From NCBI RefSeq assembly GCF_002723615.1, contig NZ_KZ304955.1, forward strand, positions 134,542 through 195,357: a stretch of DNA of 60,816 nucleotides, in the 5' to 3' direction. This stretch comes from Limimaricola cinnabarinus (GTDB lineage: Bacteria > Pseudomonadota > Alphaproteobacteria > Rhodobacterales > Rhodobacteraceae). This document shows positions 34,643-42,941 of the stretch, piece by piece. The position numbers and the translations under genes were made by a program. The notes under the pieces are model-generated. The model was not told the DNA's origin and ran no database searches. It saw only the letters and a program-made list of their open reading frames with translations. Numbering within the stretch: the first letter of the stretch is position 1; every line of letters starts with the position of its first letter.

Positions 34643-36298
34643 ATGAAAACCAGGTTCTTCATGATGCTGGCCGCGGGGCTGGCCGCGGGGCTGACCGGTG
34701 CGGGCATGGCCACGGCTCAGAACGCGCCGCTTTCCGCGGCGAACTCCGATCCCGAAACGCTGGAATGGATGCAAGGCTTCCCGCCGCCCGATGACAGGAT
34801 CATCCGCTTTACCGATCCCGACTACTTCGCCTTCCCGAAGCTGCGCTGGACCGTCTGCCATTTCCGCGAGCTGAGGCCGACCACCGCCGTCCGGGCCGGA
34901 TCGGACGGGGCGGACGCGCTGCCGGTCGCGCTCGACCCCGGCCTCGACGACGTGGAGTTCACGCCGATCGGACAGGACGGGACGATGACATGGGGCGAGG
35001 CCTTCGAGGCCAACCATACCGACGCGGTGCTGGTCCTGCATGAGGGGCGCATCGTCTATGAGCGCTATGACGGCTGCATGGACGAGCATGCCCTGCATGG
35101 CGCGATGTCGGTCACGAAATCGATCACCGGCCTGATCGGCGAGGTTCTCGTCGCCGAAGGAAGGATCGAGGAGACCGCGCTGATGGGCGATCTCATCCCC
35201 GAACTGGCCGACAGCGCCTTTGGCGACGCCACCGTCCGGCAGGTTCTGGAGATGACCACCGCGCTCGACTACTCGGAGGATTATGCCGATCCCGACGCCG
35301 ATGTCTGGACCTATGCCCAGGCCGGAAGCCCGCTGCCGCCGCCCGAAGGCTATGAGGGCCCGCGCAGCTATTTCGGCTTTCTCCAGACCGTCGGCAAGGC
35401 CGGCACGCATGGCGAGGCCTTCGGCTACCGCACCATCAACACCGATGCGCTGGGGTGGCTGATCGCGCGCACGACCGGGCTCAACGTCGCCGACTGGCTG
35501 TCGCACAACGTCTGGACCCGCATCGGCGCCGAGCGCGAGGCCTTCTACACGGTCGACAGCATCGGCACGCCCTTCGCGGGCGGCGGTTTCAACGCGACGC
35601 TGCGCGACATGGGCCGGCTGGGTCAGCTGATCCTGGATGAGGGCGAATGGCGCGGCGAGCAGGTCCTGCCCAGGGCCGCCATCGCGCGCATCCGCGAGGG
35701 CGGCGACCCGGAGACCTTCGCGCGCGCGGGTTACGATCTTCTGCCCGGCTGGAGCTATCGCGGCATGTGGTGGGTGAGCCATGACGCGCATGGCGCCTTC
35801 GCGGCCCGCGGCGTGCACGGGCAGACGATCTGGATCGACCCGGCGGCCGACATGGTCATCATCCGCTTCGCATCCAACCCCGTCGCCGGCAACGCCGCGA
35901 ACGATCCGACCTCCCTGCCCGCCTACCGCGCGATCGCCGATCACCTCATGCAGCACAAGGGCGCCCCGCGGCTCGAGGGGCGCGAATGGCTGATCGAGGA
36001 CATCGACGGCCGCGGCGTTCTGGACAATTCGCCCGCCAGCCTCACCTTCGGGCCGGATGGCAGGCTGTCCGGCAACGCGACATGCAACCTGATCGTCGGC
36101 AGCTACGACAGCGCGGACGGGCTGATCTCGCTGGGTCCGGTGGGCACCACGATGATGGCATGCCCCGAAGCGCTGGCAGAGCAGGAGCGCCGCCTGCTCG
36201 ATATCCTGGGGGGCGATGTCTCGTTCTCGATGACCGATACCGGGGCGCTCGTTCTCGAAGACGGGAATGGCCGGACGATCACCGCCCGGCGCCGGTAG
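34643..36298 (+). CDS. Beta-lactamase-family serine hydrolase fused to a C-terminal META (HslJ-like) domain
   Basis: 551 residues with a signal peptide (cleaved after ATAQ near residue 26). Residues ~100-430 form a class C/NylB-like serine hydrolase domain: S156-x-x-K159 in MSVTKS, a Tyr-Asn motif in GYRTINTDALGW, and an H-x-G motif in GVHGQTIWIDP. Residues ~437-551 look like a META domain: LEGREWLIEDIDG, LTFGPDGRLSGNATCN, VGTTMMACPEALAEQERRLL. I know META as a stand-alone HslJ-type envelope protein or repeat in secreted proteins; fusion with this hydrolase is uncommon as far as I know. Substrate unknown (amide, ester or peptide). Ten bases after the hdhA-like gene, so co-transcribed. Confidence 0.82.
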   Translation: MKTRFFMMLAAGLAAGLTGAGMATAQNAPLSAANSDPETLEWMQGFPPPDDRIIRFTDPDYFAFPKLRWTVCHFRELRPTTAVRAGSDGADALPVALDPGLDDVEFTPIGQDGTMTWGEAFEANHTDAVLVLHEGRIVYERYDGCMDEHALHGAMSVTKSITGLIGEVLVAEGRIEETALMGDLIPELADSAFGDATVRQVLEMTTALDYSEDYADPDADVWTYAQAGSPLPPPEGYEGPRSYFGFLQTVGKAGTHGEAFGYRTINTDALGWLIARTTGLNVADWLSHNVWTRIGAEREAFYTVDSIGTPFAGGGFNATLRDMGRLGQLILDEGEWRGEQVLPRAAIARIREGGDPETFARAGYDLLPGWSYRGMWWVSHDAHGAFAARGVHGQTIWIDPAADMVIIRFASNPVAGNAANDPTSLPAYRAIADHLMQHKGAPRLEGREWLIEDIDGRGVLDNSPASLTFGPDGRLSGNATCNLIVGSYDSADGLISLGPVGTTMMACPEALAEQERRLLDILGGDVSFSMTDTGALVLEDGNGRTITARRR

Positions 36299-36370
36299 CG
36301 CCGGAAAGAGCAAAGGGGCGGATGACGCCGCCCGGAACGGCAAGGGGCCGCCGCGAGAGGAGCCGCGCTG

Positions 36371-37627
36371 ATGCAACCCGCAGAGATCGCCATTCTCTCG
36401 GCCGCCCTGTTCGTCTTCGCGCTCGTCTCGAAGCGCGCCGAGACGGGCATCGTCACCCCGCCCATGGCCTTCGCGGCGGTCGGGGTGCTGATCGGCGCGG
36501 ATGGCTGGGGGCTGATGGAGCTGCATGTCACGGATGCGGCGATCCGCAGGCTGGCCGAAGTCACCCTCGTGCTGACGCTGTTTTCGGATGCCAGCCGGAT
36601 CGACATCACCGAACTCGACCGCAGGCACGCGATACCGATACGCCTTCTTGCGATCGGCCTGCCGCTCGCGATGCTGGCCGGAACCGGCGCGGCGTGGCTT
36701 ATGTTTCCCGCGCTCGGCATCTGGGGGGCGGCGGCGCTGGCGATCGCGCTGGCGCCGACCGATGCCGCTTTGGGCCAGGCGGTCGTCTCGAATGCGAGCG
36801 TGCCGCACCGCATCCGGCAGGCGCTCAATGTCGAATCCGGCCTGAATGACGGCCTTGCCTTTCCCGCCCTGCTCGTCGCCGCATCCCTCGCGGCAGGGAG
36901 CGCCGGAGACGGGGCCGGAGCGTGGGCACGGTCCATCGGCCTGCAGGTCGTGGGCGGCCCCCTCGTCGGGGCGCTGCTCGCCTGGCTCGCTGCCCTGCTG
37001 ATCGAGCGCGCCGCCCGAAACGACTGGATGGACGAGACCTATCTGCGGCTCAGCACGCTGGCATTGCCTCTGCTGGCCTGGGGCGCGGCCGAGGCGATGG
37101 GGGGCAACGGGTTTCTCGCGGGGTTCTCCGCGGGCCTTGTCGTGGCCATGCGCTCCGAGCGGCTGCGCGCGGCCGCGGCCGATTTCGGCGAGGCCGAAGG
37201 CCAGCTTCTCACGCTCATCGTCTTTGTCCTTTTCGGCGCGGTTCTCGTGCCCGACCTGGCGCAGATGGGATGGCGGCACGCGCTTTTCGCAGGGCTGGCG
37301 CTGACGGTGCTGCGCGGCCTTCCCGTGGCGATATCGCTGCTCGGCCTGCGGCTGCGCCCGGCGACGGTGCTCTTTCTGGGCTGGTTCGGCCCGCGCGGGC
37401 TTGCCTCGCTGATCTACCTGCTGATCCTGATCGAAGACTATCCGATCCCGGGCAAGGACGACATCACGCTCGCCATTGTCGCGACGGTGGCCCTGTCGAT
37501 CTTCGCGCATGGCATGACCGCCTCGCCCCTCGCGCGTCTCTACGGGCGCTCCGTGGGGTCGGGCGGCACCGCGCCCGAACACCGGGACGTCCCTCATTTC
37601 CCCCTCCGGCTGCAAAGGAAGCCATGA
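36371..37627 (+). CDS. CPA1-type sodium(cation)/proton antiporter
   Basis: 418 residues with about twelve helices. Characteristic core: VTLVLTLFSDASRID, LAPTDAALGQAVVSN and ALNVESGLNDGLAFPALLVA, in which the Asp residues carry ions, and later GWFGPRGLASLIYLLI. It exchanges Na+ or K+ for protons across the inner membrane. It follows the serine hydrolase after 72 bases on the same strand and may belong to the same transcript. The family has no long soluble tail here. Confidence 0.9.
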   Translation: MQPAEIAILSAALFVFALVSKRAETGIVTPPMAFAAVGVLIGADGWGLMELHVTDAAIRRLAEVTLVLTLFSDASRIDITELDRRHAIPIRLLAIGLPLAMLAGTGAAWLMFPALGIWGAAALAIALAPTDAALGQAVVSNASVPHRIRQALNVESGLNDGLAFPALLVAASLAAGSAGDGAGAWARSIGLQVVGGPLVGALLAWLAALLIERAARNDWMDETYLRLSTLALPLLAWGAAEAMGGNGFLAGFSAGLVVAMRSERLRAAAADFGEAEGQLLTLIVFVLFGAVLVPDLAQMGWRHALFAGLALTVLRGLPVAISLLGLRLRPATVLFLGWFGPRGLASLIYLLILIEDYPIPGKDDITLAIVATVALSIFAHGMTASPLARLYGRSVGSGGTAPEHRDVPHFPLRLQRKP

Positions 37628-38012
37628 ACAAGGCCGGCCCTGTTCGGGGGCGCTGGCCACCCTTCTTCCACGATGCGCAGGATGAGCTGCCGGCCCAGGC
37701 GCGCACGGCCCCGACGCCGCTGGCGGCACGGCGCGGCACGCCTGCCGCCGGGATGATGGCAAGGGGCCGAGTGGCGATGACGAACCGGCCAGGTCCCGGG
37801 GGACGCGCCGCGCCGCGAGCGCGTCGACCTGATCGAAGACGCGATCCGCAGGCTTCACCCGACCGGGGCGCCGCACGATCGAAGCCCCTTGCTCCGCAAG
37901 GACCGCCCTCGGCGTCAGGTCACCGCGTTTTCAGGGGGTCAGAAGGAGGGAACGGTCGGCATCGAGGCCTCCATGCCCACACGCATGACAAGTGCCGCCA
38001 TTCCCCCCTCCT
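37628..38012. other. Intergenic stretch without a convincing gene
   Basis: Open frames continue through this GC-rich gap but give low-complexity Pro/Arg-rich products. One plus-strand frame near 37790-37870 reads PRRERVDLIEDAIRRLHPTG, which looks coding-like but has no start or partner, so it may be a remnant. No repeat or RNA gene seen. Confidence 0.4.
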
Positions 38013-38033
38013 ATACATTCAAATGAAATGCAT
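38013..38033. promoter_or_regulatory. Candidate NsrR operator upstream of the Rrf2-family gene
   Basis: Imperfect palindrome with arms ATACATT (38013-38019) and AATGCAT (38027-38033), one mismatch, 7-base spacer, ending 13 bases before the start codon. It resembles half-site patterns (ATGCATTT-type) reported for NsrR in proteobacteria. It stands out as the only AT-rich patch of the region. Autoregulation is the natural inference. Confidence 0.6.
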
Positions 38034-38046
38034 CTAATATGGCGGC

Positions 38047-38526
38047 ATGAAGCTCAGCCGTCATTCCGACTATGCCCTGCGGGCCATGATCCAGCTTGCC
38101 AGCGCGGGTGACGAGCTGGTTTCGATCCGCCGCATTTCCGAAACCTACGGCATCTCGCACAGCCACCTGATGAAGATCGTGCAGAGCCTCGGCCATGCGG
38201 GTTTCGTCGAGACGGTGCGCGGCCGGCATGGTGGATTGCGGCTGGCGCGGCCGGCGCGGGAGATCAGCCTCGGCGCGCTGCTGCGCCATACCGAGGGCGA
38301 GGACGGGCTGGTCGACTGCACGGGCTGTCTCATCGCGCCCGCCTGCGGCCTGCCCGGCATGTTGGCCGAGGCGCTGGAGGCGTTCCTGAAGGTGCTCGAC
38401 GGCTATCGGCTGGATGATGTCGCAAGCCGGAGCCATGTGCTACGCGCCCTGTTCGACCGCCCGGCTTCCGCCGGCCCCGGCGACACGCCATCGGCGAGAT
38501 GCGATGCCCGGCAGGCCGGGCCGTGA
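38047..38526 (+). CDS. nsrR: Rrf2-family regulator, NsrR-like nitric oxide sensor
   Basis: 159 residues. N-terminal winged helix: LSRHSDYALRAMIQLA, RISETYGISHSHLMKIVQSL and VRGRHGGLRLARP. Three cysteines C91, C94 and C100 in VDCTGCLIAPAC are spaced as an iron-sulfur cluster site, at nearly the same residue numbers as the NsrR cluster cysteines. NsrR loses repression when NO attacks the cluster. It precedes fnrL by ~50 bases on the same strand, so NO and oxygen sensing may share a transcript. The C-terminal ~20 residues are low complexity. Confidence 0.85.
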   Translation: MKLSRHSDYALRAMIQLASAGDELVSIRRISETYGISHSHLMKIVQSLGHAGFVETVRGRHGGLRLARPAREISLGALLRHTEGEDGLVDCTGCLIAPACGLPGMLAEALEAFLKVLDGYRLDDVASRSHVLRALFDRPASAGPGDTPSARCDARQAGP

Positions 38527-38575
38527 CGCCGACCCCCCGAAAGCCGCCCCGGCTTTGACACAAAAAGAGACGCCT

Positions 38576-39301
38576 ATGCCCCACCGACTGAACCTGCGCT
38601 GCGCCGATTGCGGCATCCGTCACAGGGCCGTCTGCGCGCGCTGCGACGAGACAGAGCTGGAGCAGCTGGAGAAGATCAAGGTCTACCGGCGCTACGAGGC
38701 GGGCCAGAAGATCGCCTGGGCCGGCGATCCGATGAGCTTCGTGGGGTCCGTCGTCTCGGGCGTTGCGACATTGTCGCAGACCATGGAGGATGGCCGCATC
38801 CAGATGGTCGGGCTGCTGCTGCCCTCCGATTTCATCGGCCGCCCCGGACGCGACAGCACCCCCTATGACGTCACGGCGGCCAGCGCCGTGACCCTGTGCT
38901 GCTTTCGCCGCGCGCCGTTCGAGCGGCTGCTGCGCGAGACGCCGCATGTCGCGGAGCGGCTTTTGGAGATGACCCTCGACGAGCTCGACGCCGCGCGCGA
39001 CTGGATGCTGGTTCTGGGCCGCAAGACCGCCCGCGAGCGCATCGCCAGCCTGCTGGTGTCGGTCGCGCGCCGCGAATCCAGCTTCGACATGGCCCCCAGG
39101 ACCCGCGACATCCGGCTCGACCTGCCGCTGACGCGCGAGGCGATGTCGGAATATCTCGGCCTGACGCTCGAAACGGTGAGCCGGCAGATCAACCAGCTCG
39201 GGCGCGACGGGGTGATCGCCCTGGACGGCAAGAGACGGATTCACATCCCCGACCTCGCCCGGCTCAATGCCGAAACCGGAAATGGTTCGGCGCCGGCCTG
39301 A
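38576..39301 (+). CDS. fnrL: Crp/Fnr-family anaerobic regulator FnrL
   Basis: 241 residues. Four N-terminal cysteines C9, C12, C20 and C23 (CADCGIRHRAVCARC), plus C108/C109 further on, provide the ligands of an oxygen-labile [4Fe-4S] cluster. The helix-turn-helix near residues 185-210 contains LTLETVSRQINQL, whose E-x-x-S-R contacts recognise the FNR box TTGAT-N4-ATCAA. Two perfect FNR boxes lie ~1 kb downstream in front of the cbb3 cluster, so this protein is their likely activator under low oxygen. ATG at 38576 is favoured because it gives the usual short N-terminus before the first Cys. Confidence 0.93.
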   Translation: MPHRLNLRCADCGIRHRAVCARCDETELEQLEKIKVYRRYEAGQKIAWAGDPMSFVGSVVSGVATLSQTMEDGRIQMVGLLLPSDFIGRPGRDSTPYDVTAASAVTLCCFRRAPFERLLRETPHVAERLLEMTLDELDAARDWMLVLGRKTARERIASLLVSVARRESSFDMAPRTRDIRLDLPLTREAMSEYLGLTLETVSRQINQLGRDGVIALDGKRRIHIPDLARLNAETGNGSAPA

Positions 39302-39305
39302 TCCG

Positions 39306-40187
39306 CTAGCGCGACAGGATCAACGGGATCTTCGATAGGCGCAGCATGCCGCGGCTGGTGGTGCCGAACAGCGCCCTGCCCGGCCGCGCATGGCCGCATG
39401 CCCCCATGACCATCGCCTCGGCGGCCGTGTCGCAGCAATGCCGGAACAGCACCTCCGGGATGCGCGGCCGGCTGCGCGCGAGAACGTTGATCTCGACCCG
39501 GGCCCCGTTGCGGGCGAGGAAAAGCGCAAGATCGCCGCCCGGATCGGACCGGTCGCCATGGCGGATGTCGGGGTCGACCACGATCACGTCGACGAGGCCT
39601 GCGCGCCGGAGCAATGGCAGCGCCGCGCGCACGGCCGCCAGCGCCCCCCGGCTGCCATCCCAGGCCACCGCGATGCGCGCCGGGGCATGGGCGGTTTCGG
39701 CCCCCTCCCGCGGCACCAGCATCACCGGCACCCCACCCATGAGAAGACCGGCCTTCAGACCCGCGATCTGAAGGCGCCGGTCCTGCGGATCGAGCGGCGC
39801 TGCGGCAACGATCCAGTCGGCAAACCGTATCGTCGAGGCGAGCTGGGCGCCGGCGGAGCCGCCGCGCAGGGCCTGCGGGTGGAACGCGATATTCCTGCGG
39901 TGGCGTGGAATGACGGGCCGCAGGGCGGCTTCGAGGGCCTCGGCGCGGGCAAGGGCCGCGCGGTCGTCCGGCCGGCCGGCTGGCGCGATCGGCCCTGCCG
40001 CAAGGCCATCGGCGGCAAGGGCTTCGGCGGCAAGGGCTTCGGCCCCGGCAGAGGGGCCGTGGCAGCGCCCGATACAGTGAATATCGAGATGCGCCTCCTC
40101 GGTATCGCTCATGGCGAGCGCGGCGAGAACGGCGGCGCGGTCGAAGGTGGCGTCGGTCGCGAGCACGGCGACAGTCCCATGGGGCAT
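39306..40187 (-). CDS. Universal stress protein family protein (tandem UspA-like)
   Basis: 293 residues, two UspA-like halves. The second half is clear: ARIAVAWDGSRGALAAVRAALPLL, then VVDPDIRHGD and the nucleotide-binding-type MVMGACGHARPGRALFGTTSRGML. The first half holds a short Ala-rich internal repeat (AEALAAEALAADGLAAG). In Rhodobacteraceae such genes often lie beside FnrL or the cco genes. Its promoter faces an FNR box 58 bases upstream of the start, suggesting induction at low oxygen. Convergent with fnrL, 4 bases apart. Confidence 0.87.
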   Translation of the reverse strand: MPHGTVAVLATDATFDRAAVLAALAMSDTEEAHLDIHCIGRCHGPSAGAEALAAEALAADGLAAGPIAPAGRPDDRAALARAEALEAALRPVIPRHRRNIAFHPQALRGGSAGAQLASTIRFADWIVAAAPLDPQDRRLQIAGLKAGLLMGGVPVMLVPREGAETAHAPARIAVAWDGSRGALAAVRAALPLLRRAGLVDVIVVDPDIRHGDRSDPGGDLALFLARNGARVEINVLARSRPRIPEVLFRHCCDTAAEAMVMGACGHARPGRALFGTTSRGMLRLSKIPLILSR

Positions 40188-40244
40188 GGCGGTCTTTCCT
40201 CAAAGTGACAGCCGCGATGTAGCGGCGCGCATGGGGCGGATGCC

Positions 40245-40258
40245 TTGATGTCGATCAA
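40245..40258. promoter_or_regulatory. FNR box 1
   Basis: TTGAT-GTCG-ATCAA, a perfect match to the FNR consensus, 58 bases upstream of the usp start and ~215 bases upstream of ccoI. Its distance fits control of the usp promoter on the minus strand. Confidence 0.9.
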
Positions 40259-40324
40259 GTCGCCCGCCCGGCGGGGCCGAACCCCGCGGTTTTCCTCGTA
40301 TCGGGGGAAAAACCGGCGTCGCGT

Positions 40325-40338
40325 TTGATCTGGATCAA
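40325..40338. promoter_or_regulatory. FNR box 2
   Basis: TTGAT-CTGG-ATCAA, a second perfect FNR site, 136 bases upstream of the ccoI start. It fits FnrL activation of the ccoI-S-N-O-Q-P operon, with a leader of about 90 bases if centred near -41.5. Confidence 0.9.
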
Positions 40339-40473
40339 ATTGCCGCCCTCCGAACGGTGCCACACCGCGGGAATACGAGTGCCCGAGGGTGCGAGTGGTC
40401 GTCGGTCGGGGAATGGAGCGCAATCTTCGCTCCGACCGGCGGAGGAAATCCGAGGGATCGCCGGGGAATCGCG

Positions 40474-42738
40474 ATGAAGATGGACATCAACGAAAGCCAT
40501 GGGCCCGCGCTGCCGGTCTCGGGCCCGCGCAAAACCGATCCGCCGCCGCGCGCCGAGCGGCTGGCGATGATCCGGCCCTCGGCGGCCGGTCGCGGGGTCT
40601 GCCTGCTTTCGGTGCCGGGGCTGCGCTGCGGCGGCTGCGTGGCCGCGGTCGAACGGGCCCTGGCCGAGCTGCCACAGGTCGTCTCGGCGCGGGCCAACCT
40701 GACCCTGAAGCAGGTGCGGGTGGTCCTGGCGCGGGCCGATGACGATCCGCTTCCTGTCCTCGAACGGCTCGACGCGCTCGGCCATGAGGCTCACCCCATC
40801 GAGGCCGACCGAGAGGCGGATACGAAAGGGGAAGGGCCGGGGCTGCTGCGCGCCATGGCGGTGGCGGGCTTCGGCGCGATGAACGTCATGCTGCTGTCGG
40901 TGGCGGTCTGGTCCGGTGCGGACGGGATCATGCGCGAGACGTTCCACCTGATCTCCGGGCTGATCGCGCTGCCCGTGGTGGCCTATGCCGGGCAGCCCTT
41001 CTTTTGGTCCGCGCTCTCGGCGCTGAAGGCCCGGCGGCTCAACATGGATGTGCCGATCGCCCTGGCGATCCTTCTGGCGGTGGCGCTGAGCCTGTTCGAG
41101 ACGGCGCGTGGCGGCGAGGAGGTGTTCTTCGACGCGGCCGTGACCCTGCTCTTCTTCCTGCTCACCGGGCGCTATCTCGACCAGCTGATGCGGGACCGCG
41201 CGCGCAGCGCCGTGATGGGGCTTGCAAGGCTCGCGCCGAAAGGCGCCCTGCGCCTGTTGGCGGATGGCGGCCGGGAATGGCTGCCCAAGGAGGCGATCGC
41301 GCCGGGCATGCGGCTGGTCGTCGCCGCCGGAGAACGGCTGCCGGTCGATGCGCGGATCCGGCGCGGCACCACCGATCTCGACCGGTCGATCGTCACCGGC
41401 GAGGCGATGCCCCTCTCCGCCGGGCCAGGCATGGATCTCGAGGCGGGCACGCTGAACCTCACCGGGGAGATCGAGGTCGAGGTGCTGCGCGCGGCCGATG
41501 CCTCCTTTCTTGCCGAGATGATGCGGATGCTGGGCGCCGCCGAAGGCGGGCGCGGCGGCTATGTGCGCATCGCCGACCGGGCAGCAAGGCTCTATGCGCC
41601 CGTCGTGCATCTTCTCGCGCTCCTGACCTTCATGGGCTGGCTCTGGATCACGCGCGACTGGCAGGCCTCGGCCTTCGTCGCGATCAGCGTGCTGATCATC
41701 ACCTGCCCCTGCGCGCTCGGCCTTGCCGTGCCGGTGGCGCATGTCGTGGCCGCCGGTCGGCTGATGCGCGAGGGCGTCCTGATGAAGGATGGCGCGGCGC
41801 TGGAACGCCTGGCCGAGATCGACCGCGCGCTGTTCGACAAGACCGGCACGCTGACCACGGGCACGCCCCGGATCACCGGCGGGCCCGAGGACGCCGACGA
41901 CCGGGCCGTCGCCAGGGCTTTGGCCCTGCGCTCCCGGCATCCGGCGGCGCGCGCCATCGCCGGTCAGCTCGACGCGTTCGAGCTGACGGCGGAGGCGGTC
42001 GCGGAGCATCCCGGCCTTGGCGTCGAGGGGGTCGTCCGGGGCCGGCGCGCCAGGCTGGGCCGCGCCTCCTGGGTCGCGAAGATCGCGGCGGGGCCGCGGC
42101 CCGAGACCGGCCCCGCCTTTGCCATCGAAGGACAGGAGGCCCGCATGTTCGATCTTCACGAGACGCTGCGACCGGCGGCACGAGAGGCGGTGGCAGAGCT
42201 CAAGGCCGAGGGGCTGCCCGTGGCGCTCCTGTCGGGCGATGCGGGCGAACGCGCGGCCCGGATCGCGGCGCTGGCCGGTATCGACGAGGTGCATCACGGC
42301 GCGACACCGGCGCAGAAGGTCGCCCATCTCGACGCGCTGCGCAACGGCGGCCACCGGGCGCTGATGGTCGGCGATGGGCTCAACGACGCGGCGGCGCTGG
42401 CGGCGGCGCATGTCTCGATGGCGCCGGCGAGCGCCTCCGAGGCGGGCCGCACCGCCGCCGATTTCGTGATCCTGCGCGACGGGCTCGATGCCGTGCCCGC
42501 GACCTACGGGCTGGCCCGCGCCACGGCGCGGATCGTGCGGCAGAACTTCGCGCTCGCCATCGCCTATAACTGCATCGCCATTCCGCTGGCCATGGCGGGG
42601 CTTGTCACGCCGCTCCTGGCCGCGCTGGCGATGTCCGGCTCGTCGATCCTCGTGATCGGCAACGCGCTGCGGCTGAACGGGCGCCTTGCGCCGCCCAAGG
42701 CCCGGCCGGAGCCGCAAGCCCTGATGATGCCGGCATGA
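40474..42738 (+). CDS. ccoI: cbb3 oxidase copper-transporting P1B-ATPase (CcoI/FixI)
   Basis: 754 residues. N-terminal heavy-metal-associated domain with C52-x-x-C55 (RCGGC), then membrane helices, the actuator TGE at 308-310, the intramembrane CPC at 411-413, and the phosphorylation site D455 in DKTGTL. The C-terminal hinge has MVGDGLNDAAALA. CcoI-type pumps export Cu to the periplasm for CuB of the cbb3 oxidase. The start at 40474 was chosen over an earlier in-frame ATG whose product (MPHRGNTSARG) does not look coding and overlaps the FNR-dependent leader. Stop overlaps ccoS (ATGA). Confidence 0.93.
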   Translation: MKMDINESHGPALPVSGPRKTDPPPRAERLAMIRPSAAGRGVCLLSVPGLRCGGCVAAVERALAELPQVVSARANLTLKQVRVVLARADDDPLPVLERLDALGHEAHPIEADREADTKGEGPGLLRAMAVAGFGAMNVMLLSVAVWSGADGIMRETFHLISGLIALPVVAYAGQPFFWSALSALKARRLNMDVPIALAILLAVALSLFETARGGEEVFFDAAVTLLFFLLTGRYLDQLMRDRARSAVMGLARLAPKGALRLLADGGREWLPKEAIAPGMRLVVAAGERLPVDARIRRGTTDLDRSIVTGEAMPLSAGPGMDLEAGTLNLTGEIEVEVLRAADASFLAEMMRMLGAAEGGRGGYVRIADRAARLYAPVVHLLALLTFMGWLWITRDWQASAFVAISVLIITCPCALGLAVPVAHVVAAGRLMREGVLMKDGAALERLAEIDRALFDKTGTLTTGTPRITGGPEDADDRAVARALALRSRHPAARAIAGQLDAFELTAEAVAEHPGLGVEGVVRGRRARLGRASWVAKIAAGPRPETGPAFAIEGQEARMFDLHETLRPAAREAVAELKAEGLPVALLSGDAGERAARIAALAGIDEVHHGATPAQKVAHLDALRNGGHRALMVGDGLNDAAALAAAHVSMAPASASEAGRTAADFVILRDGLDAVPATYGLARATARIVRQNFALAIAYNCIAIPLAMAGLVTPLLAALAMSGSSILVIGNALRLNGRLAPPKARPEPQALMMPA

Positions 42739-42941
42739 GCGTCCTGGCCTTTCTCATCCCGGTGACGCTCGCCATGGGCGCGCTCGGCCTCGCGGCGTTC
42801 TTCTGGAGCCTGCGCAGCGGCCAGTACGAGGACCTCACCGGCGACGCCGAACGCATCCTGTTCGACGCCGACGACACACCGCTGACCCCGCCGCGCGCCT
42901 CCCCGCGCCGCGACATGACCCCGAAGGAGACGATGAAATGA
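42735..42941 (+). CDS. ccoS: cbb3 oxidase maturation protein CcoS
   Basis: 68 residues. One membrane helix (LAFLIPVTLAMGALGLAAFF), then the CcoS hallmark SLRSGQYEDLTGDAERILFD. It is needed for haem and copper insertion into the cbb3 subunit I. Overlaps both ccoI and ccoN by 4 bases. The C-terminal tail after residue 48 is Pro/Arg-rich and unremarkable. Confidence 0.92.
   Translation: MSVLAFLIPVTLAMGALGLAAFFWSLRSGQYEDLTGDAERILFDADDTPLTPPRASPRRDMTPKETMK

Noticed and set aside
34580-37876. Minus-strand open frame of ~1100 codons opposite hydrolase and antiporter
   Set aside because: High GC keeps antisense frames open; the product is Arg/Gln/Asp-rich without domains, while the plus strand encodes three clear families.
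40357-40473. Upstream in-frame start adding 39 residues to CcoI
   Set aside because: Sequence does not look like a CcoI N-terminus and overlaps the likely FNR-dependent leader; ATG 40474 gives the usual start.
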